Assembly: GCA_949451265.1 (NCBI GenBank)
Contig: CASTQR010000009.1
Span: 1-19,982 of the forward strand
Reading direction: 5' to 3'
Length of the DNA stretch: 19,982 bases
DNA from: an uncultured Eubacteriales bacterium
Lineage (GTDB): Bacteria > Bacillota_A > Clostridia > Oscillospirales > Oscillospiraceae
Shown: piece by piece, positions 14,214 to 19,982 of the stretch
How positions within the stretch are numbered: the stretch's first letter is position 1
Layout of the letters: each line of letters starts with the position of its first letter
Program-made: the position numbers and the translations under genes
The notes under the pieces: model-generated
The model's database searches: none
Seen by the model: only the letters and a program-made list of their open reading frames with translations
Told to the model about the DNA's origin: nothing

Positions 14214-15498
14214 GGGCCGCGCCCTCCTTTCCTGTCAGGCGGTATACCGTGTCCAGCTGGATCTTCCGGGCGGCCTGGGCGATGTCCTCCGCCGTCACGT
14301 GCTCCACGGCCTGGATCAGCGCAGAGCCGTTGTCCGGCTCCATGCCGTACACCAGCCGGGTCACGCAGTCATCCTCCATGGCCCCCTGGCTGTCCAGCCG
14401 TCCCCGGAGGCTGTTCACCACCGTGCGGATGGCGGCGTTCTGTTCTTCCCCGGTGAACCGCCCCGCCCGCAGCTCGTCCAGCTGGGCGAGAATCGCCTCC
14501 TGGGCTTTGTCGAAGTCCCCGAACTCCACCCCGGAGGACACCACCAGCAGCCCCTTCAGCTTGTCGATGAGGGAGGAGGCGTAGTAGCACAGGCTCAGCT
14601 TCTCCCGGACGTTGAGGAACAGCCGGGAGTTGGCGCTGCCGCCGTACAGGGCGTTACACACCAGCAGGGCGGGGTAGTCCGGGCTGCCCATGGTGACGCC
14701 CCCGGTACGGAAGCCCATGGCCAGCTTGCCCTGGGTCACGTCCATCCGGTCGGTGACGGTGCGCACCGGGCCGGCGGGCTCCTTGGGTACGGCGCACTCC
14801 ACCGGTGCGTTCCGCCCGGAGATTAAGGGGGCGAAGGCCCGGCGCACCGTCTCCTCCACCCGCTCCGGCTGGGCGGATCCGCCGTAGTAAAACGTCACCT
14901 TGGCCCGGCCCAGCAGGGCCTGGTAGTCCGCCCACAGCCGCTCCGGGGCCATGGACAGGGCCTCCTCCGCGTCCCCCAGCTTGTCCACGGCGTAGGCTTC
15001 CCCGGCGCACATCTCCTGAATGAGCCGGAAGATGGACCAGCCCCGCTTGTCGTTTACACGGGCCTTGATGCGGTCGGCCAGGTTGGCCCCCTCGCCCTTC
15101 ACGTAGTCCCGGCGGAATACGCCGTCCTCTACCGCCGGGTCCAGCAGTACCTCCCCCATGAGGGCGGCGGCGGGTTCCAGCACCGCCGAGCCGTCCAGGG
15201 CGTAGCGGTCATCGATGACGCTGCACAAAAAGCTGATACACTGGCTCTCCCCCCGCTGGCGCACACCGGGGCCCAGGGACGCGCCATACAGGGCGTCGGT
15301 GGCAGCGGACAGCCGCTCCATGTCGGGGTAGTTTTTACTGCCCCGGTAGAGCACCTCGGGGATCAGGGCCCCGGCGGTGGCGTCCTCCCGGCGCAGGGGG
15401 ACGGTGAGGGTGGCGCTCAGCAGGCCGGTTTTGAACTTGTCCGTCCGGTTCACCAGCAGCTCCACGCCGTCCGCCAGCTGCTTCCATTGCTGTTCCAT
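14206..15498 (-). CDS. ymfF: M16 family protein, YmfF-like (inactive partner)
   Basis: M16-fold protein of 430 residues that lacks the zinc motif: where HxxEH should be, it reads ALIPEVLYRGSKNY (44-57). The second half keeps the substrate-binding Arg and Tyr pair in RLFLNVREKLSLCYY (292-306), the pattern expected for the non-catalytic subunit of a heterodimer. It is the first gene of the unit ymfF-like, ymfH-like, lgt, folD. The ATG at 15498 has AGGAGGAAAG 6 bases upstream, and a clear promoter lies about 60 bases further up. The overlap with ymfH supports equal production of the two proteins. The role in EF-P modification is known only from Bacillus and is inferred here. Confidence 0.86.
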   Translation of the reverse strand: MEQQWKQLADGVELLVNRTDKFKTGLLSATLTVPLRREDATAGALIPEVLYRGSKNYPDMERLSAATDALYGASLGPGVRQRGESQCISFLCSVIDDRYALDGSAVLEPAAALMGEVLLDPAVEDGVFRRDYVKGEGANLADRIKARVNDKRGWSIFRLIQEMCAGEAYAVDKLGDAEEALSMAPERLWADYQALLGRAKVTFYYGGSAQPERVEETVRRAFAPLISGRNAPVECAVPKEPAGPVRTVTDRMDVTQGKLAMGFRTGGVTMGSPDYPALLVCNALYGGSANSRLFLNVREKLSLCYYASSLIDKLKGLLVVSSGVEFGDFDKAQEAILAQLDELRAGRFTGEEQNAAIRTVVNSLRGRLDSQGAMEDDCVTRLVYGMEPDNGSALIQAVEHVTAEDIAQAARKIQLDTVYRLTGKEGAAHG

Positions 15499-15555
15499 GG
15501 CTTTCCTCCTCGGCTCAGCCCCGCGTTAAAACCGCGGAAGCTGTCTTAATTTTCT

Positions 15556-15584
15556 ATTATACATCATCCGGGGCGGTTTGACAC
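15556..15584 (-). promoter_or_regulatory. Sigma-A promoter of the ymfF-ymfH-lgt-folD operon
   Basis: On the minus strand GTGTCA (15579-15584), a 17-base spacer and a perfect TATAAT (15556-15561). The 50-base leader contains a small inverted repeat, CCGCG (15521-15525) with CGCGG (15533-15537), just before the ribosome site. Confidence 0.68.
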
Positions 15585-15625
15585 CTATAACTTTCCCGGG
15601 ACAGGTAAATTTTTTCTGAACAACG

Positions 15626-15667
15626 AAAAGGGGCCCGGATCGCCGCGTTTCTCGGCAGTCCGGGCCC
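15626..15667. terminator. Intrinsic terminator between cysK and the ymfF operon
   Basis: GGGCCCGGA (15631-15639) and TCCGGGCCC (15659-15667) form a 9-bp stem, with an inner GCCG/CGGC pair. TTTT runs flank both sides (15627-15629 on the minus strand, 15668-15672 on the plus strand). It mainly ends the cysK transcript. Confidence 0.85.
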
Positions 15668-15678
15668 TTTTTATGCGC

Positions 15679-16611
15679 TCAGTTGTCAAACAGGGCGGTG
15701 GACAGGTAGCGGTCCCCCCCGTCGGGCAGGAGGGCCACGATGGTCTTGCCCCGGCTCTCCGGGCGCTTGGCGACCTGGACCGCCGCCCACAGCGCCGCCC
15801 CGGAGGAGATGCCCACCAGCACGCCCTCCGTGCGGCCCATCTGCCGGGCGGCGGCGAAGGCGTCCCCGTCCTCCACGGGGAGGATCTCGTCGTACACGGC
15901 GGTATTCAGCGCCTCAGGCACAAAGCCCGCGCCGATGCCCTGGATGCCGTGCCTGCCGGACTTCCCCTGGCTCAGCACCGGGGAGGAGGCGGGCTCCACC
16001 GCCACCACCCTGACAGCGGGGTTCCGGCTTTTCAGGTATTCCCCCACGCCGGTGATGGTGCCGCCGGTGCCCACGCCCGCCACGAACACGTCCACATGGC
16101 CGTCCGTGTCCGACCAGATCTCCGGGCCGGTGGACGCCCGGTGGGCGGCGGGGTTGGCAGGGTTGACGAACTGGCCGGGAATGAAGCTGCCGGGGATCTC
16201 CCGGGCCAGCTCCTCCGCTTTTTGAATGGCCCCCGTCATACCCAGGGCGCCGGGGGTCAGCACCAGCTCCGCCCCATAGGCCGCCGTGAGACGGCGGCGC
16301 TCCACGCTCATGGTATCCGGCATGACGATGATGACCCGGTAGCCCCGGGCCGCCGCCACCGCCGCCAGCCCGATCCCCGTGTTGCCGGAGGTGGGCTCGA
16401 TGATGGCCGCCCCCGGCTTCAGCAGGCCCCGGGCTTCCCCATCGTCGATCATGGCTTTGGCCACCCGGTCCTTTACGCTGCCCGCCGGGTTGAAGTATTC
16501 CAATTTTGCCAGCAGACGGGCCTCCAGGCCCTCTGCCCGTTCCAGTCCTGTCAGCTCCAGCAGCGGGGTGCGGCCGATGAGCTGATCGGCGGATGTGTAA
16601 ATCTGTTCCAT
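15679..16611 (-). CDS. cysK: Cysteine synthase A (O-acetylserine sulfhydrylase)
   Basis: PLP enzyme that makes cysteine from O-acetylserine and sulfide. The 310 residues match the family. The cofactor lysine is Lys47 in [15 protein letters not shown] (74-79) binds the substrate carboxylate, GTGGT (181-185) binds the phosphate, and the C-terminal GISSGAA has the conserved Ser. The ATG at 16611 was chosen because GGGAGGG lies 8 bases upstream. The longer frame would start inside the preceding hairpin. It follows the nucleoside transporter permease gene by 70 bases with no obvious promoter, so it may be read from the transporter operon. There is no visible T-box or cysteine operator, and no cysE nearby. 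Confidence 0.94.
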   Translation of the reverse strand: MEQIYTSADQLIGRTPLLELTGLERAEGLEARLLAKLEYFNPAGSVKDRVAKAMIDDGEARGLLKPGAAIIEPTSGNTGIGLAAVAAARGYRVIIVMPDTMSVERRRLTAAYGAELVLTPGALGMTGAIQKAEELAREIPGSFIPGQFVNPANPAAHRASTGPEIWSDTDGHVDVFVAGVGTGGTITGVGEYLKSRNPAVRVVAVEPASSPVLSQGKSGRHGIQGIGAGFVPEALNTAVYDEILPVEDGDAFAAARQMGRTEGVLVGISSGAALWAAVQVAKRPESRGKTIVALLPDGGDRYLSTALFDN

Positions 16612-16634
16612 AATCAAATCCCTCCCAAGGGTGT

Positions 16635-16665
16635 GCCCCCGTGCCACTGTACGCGGCACGGGGGC
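16635..16665. other. Perfect hairpin between transporter operon and cysK, no U-tract
   Basis: GCCCCCGTGCC (16635-16645) and GGCACGGGGGC (16655-16665) make a perfect 11-bp stem with a 9-base loop. On the minus strand it is followed by ACACCC, not a T-run. It lies 16-46 bases downstream of the last permease gene and 24 bases upstream of the cysK start. It could be a weak terminator or a stabilising or processing element. Confidence 0.6.
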
Positions 16666-16681
16666 GGTTGATGCGTTTGGT

Positions 16682-17710
16682 TTACCGCTGGCTCTTGTCG
16701 TAGGGCACGCCCTCCGCCTTGGGGGCGCGGGACTTCTTGGAGGTGAAGGCCAGCACGATCAGGGTGATGAGGTAGGGCAGCATCCGGTAGAAGTGGACGC
16801 TGATGGGGATCTCCGCCAGGAGATACACCCCGTCCCCGTTGATGTCAATGAAGTTGTAGGAGGCCGCCACGCACTTGAACAGGCCGAACAGCAGGGCCGC
16901 CCCGGCGATGTTCAGCGGCTTCCAGTTGCCGAAGATCATGACGGCCAGGGCCAGGAAGCCGAAGCCCGCCACGTCCCCGTTGGAGGAGCAGTTGGCGGTG
17001 GTCAGGGCGTAGACGAAGCCGCCGATGCCCGCCAGCGCCCCGGAGATGGAGGTGCCGGCGTACCGCATTTTGTAGACGTTGATGCCCAGGGAGTCCGCCG
17101 CCTGGGGGTTCTCACCGCAGGAGCGCAGCCGCAGGCCGAACCGGGTCTTATAGAGGATGACGGACAGCACCACGAACAGCAGGATGCAAATATAGGTGGC
17201 GAGATAGACCCGGTGGAGGAAGGTTTCGCCCAAAAAGCCCAGGTCGTCGTTCCGGCTGAAGCCCAGGTCGGACTTGCGGATCATGAACCAGCTGGCGGCG
17301 TCGCCGTCGATGTAGAGGGTGTTCTGGTTGGCGATGATCCGGATGAGGAACAGCACCAGGGCGGGGGCCAGCAGGTTCAGCGCCGTGCCGCCAATGGTCT
17401 GATCCGCCCGGAGGTTCACGGAGGCGAAGGACAGCAGCAGGGAGAACAGCGCCCCCGCCGCCGCCGTCACCACCATGGTCAGCAGCATGAGCCCCTGGAG
17501 GGCCAGCCAGTTGCCGCTGGCCTTGGCCCCGTCAAAGGCGCCGCTCTGCTGCATGATCTGGACGAACAGCACCCCCACGAAGGCGCCGAAGATCATGATG
17601 CCCTCCAGCGCCAGGTTGATGATGCCGCTGCGCTCGGCGAACACGCCCGCCAGCGCCACGATCATCAGGGGAACCGCGTAGAGCAGGGTCTGCTGGATCA
17701 GAAATGTCAT
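16682..17710 (-). CDS. nupQ: Nucleoside-type ABC transporter permease (NupQ/YufQ-like)
   Basis: Membrane subunit of 342 residues belonging to the BmpA/NupABC type of ABC transporter, related to ribose-type permeases. It has many hydrophobic segments and the family block [19 protein letters not shown] (26-44). The [11 protein letters not shown] region is probably a cytosolic coupling loop, and the protein ends in a short basic tail. The ATG at 17710 overlaps the stop of the previous permease as ATGA. It is last in the operon. The Nup name is by homology; the substrate here is inferred to be nucleosides. Confidence 0.88.
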   Translation of the reverse strand: MTFLIQQTLLYAVPLMIVALAGVFAERSGIINLALEGIMIFGAFVGVLFVQIMQQSGAFDGAKASGNWLALQGLMLLTMVVTAAAGALFSLLLSFASVNLRADQTIGGTALNLLAPALVLFLIRIIANQNTLYIDGDAASWFMIRKSDLGFSRNDDLGFLGETFLHRVYLATYICILLFVVLSVILYKTRFGLRLRSCGENPQAADSLGINVYKMRYAGTSISGALAGIGGFVYALTTANCSSNGDVAGFGFLALAVMIFGNWKPLNIAGAALLFGLFKCVAASYNFIDINGDGVYLLAEIPISVHFYRMLPYLITLIVLAFTSKKSRAPKAEGVPYDKSQR

Positions 17711-18945
17711 GCGTCCTCCCCTCCTTTCTCCGCCTTGCCGTCCCCGGCGGGGGCCGGGACAGGGGGTGGGGCCTCCTGGGCCTTGCGCTTTTTCCGCCCG
17801 CTGATCCACAGCTTGATCACCAGGGAGAAGGCGCTCAGGTACACGATGGTGGCGATGATCACGTCGGTGATGTACTCGTTATAGGCGGTCAGGCTGGTGA
17901 GCTGCTGGCCCACGATGTTCAGCATAGACATGAAGCAGCCGGTGAAGATCACGCCGATGGGGTTGCTGGCCGCCAGCAGGGCCACCGGGATGCCGTTGAA
18001 GCCGGTGGCGGGCAGGGCCTGGTAGGTCTGCCAGTAGAACTCCGTATTGCCGGCCAGCCAGTACAGCGCCGCCGCCGCCCCGGACAGGGCCCCGGCGATG
18101 GCCATGGACAGCACGATGTTCCGCTTGTCGTTGATGCCGGCGTACCGGGCGGCGTGCCGGTTGGAGCCGCAGGCCACCAGCTCATAGCCCAGGGTGGTCT
18201 TGGTCATGAGGACATACACCAGCACGGCGATGCCCACCGCGATGCCGATACCCCAGTTCACCTGGGAGCCGGGGAACAGGGCGTCCAGCCCCGCCCGGGC
18301 AGTCTCCACCCCGTTGACAGAGGTTTTGTAGACGTAGTTGGTCTTGCCGTACTCCTCCAGGTTGCGCCAGGCGCTGCCGTCGAAGATCCAGGTGACCAGG
18401 TTGGCGGCGATCCAGTTGGTCATGATGCAGGCCAGCACCTCATTGATGTTCAGCAGGGCCTTCACCAGCCCGGGGATGGCCCCCCACAGCGCCCCGGCCA
18501 GGATGCCCGCCAGGAAAGCCAGCAGCCACACCAGGGGGGCGGGCACCGAGGAGGTGGGGATGCTGAGGGCCGCGATGAGGGTGGCGGCGGTGCCCATGAG
18601 GTACTGCCCCGGCGCGCCGATGTTGAACAGGCCCGTCTTGAAGGCCACCGCCACCGAAAGCCCGGTGAGTATGAGCGGAGTGGCCCGGAACAGCATATTG
18701 CCCACGTTGGCGGGGTTGAAGCCGAAGGACAGGTTTCCGGAGGCGTCCCGTCCGGTGCTGAGGATGCCGCCCAGCACCAGCCGCACGCCGTCCCACACGC
18801 TGCTCCCGTCCATATTGCCGCTGGTCAGGCCGGTCACGATGACGATGACGCAGCCTACCAGCAGGCCGATGAGGATGGAGATCACGGAGGCCGCCACGGT
18901 CTTGGCCCCGTCCTTCTCCATCAGCTTGCTCCACTTTTCCTTCAT
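17707..18945 (-). CDS. nupP: Nucleoside-type ABC transporter permease (NupP/YufP-like)
   Basis: The larger of the two permeases, 412 residues, with an N-terminal cytosolic stretch and about ten hydrophobic segments. The family block FKTGLFNIGAPGQYLMG is at roughly 102-118, and NEVLACIMTNWIAANL corresponds to the conserved internal loop. The C-terminus is a charged Pro/Ala-rich tail (KKRKAQEAPPPVPAPAG). It shares ATGA junctions with the ATPase upstream and the second permease downstream, so all three are translationally coupled. The Nup name is by homology. It works with the ATPase and a BMP-type binding protein that is not in this operon within the window. Confidence 0.88.
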   Translation of the reverse strand: MKEKWSKLMEKDGAKTVAASVISILIGLLVGCVIVIVTGLTSGNMDGSSVWDGVRLVLGGILSTGRDASGNLSFGFNPANVGNMLFRATPLILTGLSVAVAFKTGLFNIGAPGQYLMGTAATLIAALSIPTSSVPAPLVWLLAFLAGILAGALWGAIPGLVKALLNINEVLACIMTNWIAANLVTWIFDGSAWRNLEEYGKTNYVYKTSVNGVETARAGLDALFPGSQVNWGIGIAVGIAVLVYVLMTKTTLGYELVACGSNRHAARYAGINDKRNIVLSMAIAGALSGAAAALYWLAGNTEFYWQTYQALPATGFNGIPVALLAASNPIGVIFTGCFMSMLNIVGQQLTSLTAYNEYITDVIIATIVYLSAFSLVIKLWISGRKKRKAQEAPPPVPAPAGDGKAEKGGEDA

Positions 18946-19982
18946 GCCGGCCTGCCCCCCTTCTCCTGGGCCTGCTTGGCCCCGGCCATGTACAGGCCCA
19001 GCTCCTGCACGTTGGTCTGCTTGGGATCAAACTCGCCCACGATCTCGCCCTCGTACATCACCAGGATCCGGTCGGACAGGTTCATCACCTCATCCAGCTC
19101 CAGGCTCACCAGCAGCACGGCGCGGCCCTTGTCCCGCTCTGCCACCAGCTGGCTGTGGATGTACTCAATGGCGCCCACGTCCAGGCCCCGGGTGGGCTGG
19201 ACGGCCACGATCAGGGGCTTTTCCCGATCCAGCTCCCGGGCGATGATGGCCTTCTGCTGGTTGCCGCCGGACATGGAGCGGGCCGCCGTCACCGGCCCCT
19301 GGCCGGAGCGCACGTCGTACTGGGCGATGAGGTCGTTGGCGTACTCCCGCACCGCCCCCTTGTTGATGAAGCCCCTGGTCTGGAACCGCTTCTCCTGGTA
19401 ACGCTGGAGCACCATATTCTGCTCCAGGGTGAAGTCCAGCACCAGCCCGTGCTTGTGCCGGTCCTCTGGGATGTGGCTCATATTCCTGCCCCGGTGGCGG
19501 ATGGAGGCGTGGGAGATGTCCTCCCCGCACAGGGTGGCCGTGCCGCCGGAGCACTTTTCCAGCCCCGTCAGGCCGTAGACCAGCTCGGTCTGGCCGTTTC
19601 CGTCGATGCCGGCGATGCACAGGATCTCCCCGGCCCGCACATCGAAGCTCACGTGGTTCACCGCGTTGCGCTTGTGGGCCCTGGAGGGCACGCAGAAGTC
19701 CCGGAGGGAGAGCACTGCCTCCTTGGGCTGGGCGGGCTTCTTATGAACCTCCAGCTGGACGGAGCGGCCCACCATCATGTCGGACAGGGCCTGCTTGTCG
19801 GTGGCTTTGGTGTCCACGGTACCGATATATTTACCCTTGCGCAGCACCGTCACCCGGTCGGACACCTCCATGATCTCGTTGAGCTTGTGGGAGATGAACA
19901 GGATGGACTTGCCCTCCTTGGCGAACTCCTTCATGGTGGCCATCAGCTCGTCGATCTCCTGGGGGGTGAGGACGGCGGTGGG
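18942..19982 (-). CDS. nupO: Nucleoside-type ABC transporter ATPase, C-terminal part (NupO/YufO-like)
   Basis: Cut by the right edge of the window; 346 residues are visible. The first nucleotide-binding domain is represented from its Walker B end (PTAVLTPQE, then ISHKLNEIMEVSDR). The second domain is complete. Its Walker A is degenerate, GIDGNGQTE (about 125-133), with no Lys, as is usual for the second half of sugar- and nucleoside-type fused ATPases. It has SMSGGNQQKA (signature) and LIVAVQPTRGLDVGAIE (Walker B). The stop overlaps the next permease start as ATGA. The start and first Walker A are outside the window, so the gene cannot be checked for completeness. A BMP-type binding protein would normally lie upstream, to the right of the window. 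Confidence 0.9.
   Translation of the reverse strand, partial: PTAVLTPQEIDELMATMKEFAKEGKSILFISHKLNEIMEVSDRVTVLRKGKYIGTVDTKATDKQALSDMMVGRSVQLEVHKKPAQPKEAVLSLRDFCVPSRAHKRNAVNHVSFDVRAGEILCIAGIDGNGQTELVYGLTGLEKCSGGTATLCGEDISHASIRHRGRNMSHIPEDRHKHGLVLDFTLEQNMVLQRYQEKRFQTRGFINKGAVREYANDLIAQYDVRSGQGPVTAARSMSGGNQQKAIIARELDREKPLIVAVQPTRGLDVGAIEYIHSQLVAERDKGRAVLLVSLELDEVMNLSDRILVMYEGEIVGEFDPKQTNVQELGLYMAGAKQAQEKGGRPA

Noticed and set aside
16631..17884. Long plus-strand open frame opposite the permease genes
   Set aside because: Its composition (Gln/Gly/His/Asp-rich) is the usual antisense shadow of high-GC membrane protein genes, and there is no start signal.

Overview
This window looks like a chromosomal housekeeping segment from an anaerobic, endospore-forming, high-GC Firmicute. 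The closest guess is the Oscillospiraceae/Ruminococcaceae group (Flavonifractor- or Lawsonibacter-like). The reasons are the spoIIGA-sigE-sigG sporulation cluster, strongly G+C-rich coding sequence, AGGAGG-type ribosome binding sites and TATAAT-type promoters. The genus is an inference. Nearly every gene is on the minus strand; only the left-edge fragment and nth are on the plus strand. No stretch longer than about 200 bases lacks a gene, and I saw no RNA genes, IS elements, phage genes or CRISPR arrays.

Layout from left to right. At 1-254 (+) is the C-terminal end of a BMP-family (PnrA/Med-like) substrate-binding lipoprotein. It converges on sigG across a perfect 14-bp bidirectional terminator. 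At 331-2798 (-) is the sporulation cluster spoIIGA, sigE, sigG. SpoIIGA is the membrane protease that activates pro-sigma-E. sigG has its own sigma-F/G-like promoter. The spoIIGA promoter has near-consensus -35 and -10 boxes separated by an unusual 21 bp, which recalls the Spo0A-activated spoIIG promoter of Bacillus subtilis. At 2939-5476 (-) is a tightly coupled set, rarA, a DUF951 gene and hisC, with a clear promoter before rarA. At 5568-7095 (-) is a run of small accessory genes: a GNAT acetyltransferase, a LURP-one-related protein, a Cdd1-type helix-hairpin-helix protein and a DUF7674-like gene that appears broken by a one-base frameshift. At 7206-8456 (-) is glyA, and divergent from it is nth (8594-9238, +).

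At 9287-10868 (-) is an ECF sigma factor with an overlapping DUF4179-type anti-sigma factor. At 10995-15498 (-) is a four-gene unit: two M16 peptidase homologues (YmfF-like inactive and YmfH-like active), lgt and folD. At 15679-16611 (-) is cysK. At 16682-19982 (-) is a nucleoside-type ABC transporter made of an ATPase (cut by the window edge) and two permeases, the genes overlapping by ATGA.

I did not find a convincing novel system. The points most worth a second look are the long-spacer spoIIG promoter, the frameshifted DUF7674-like gene, the long acidic Pro/Ala/Glu tail on Lgt, the folD terminator that overlaps a candidate ECF-operon promoter, and the U-less hairpin between the transporter operon and cysK.
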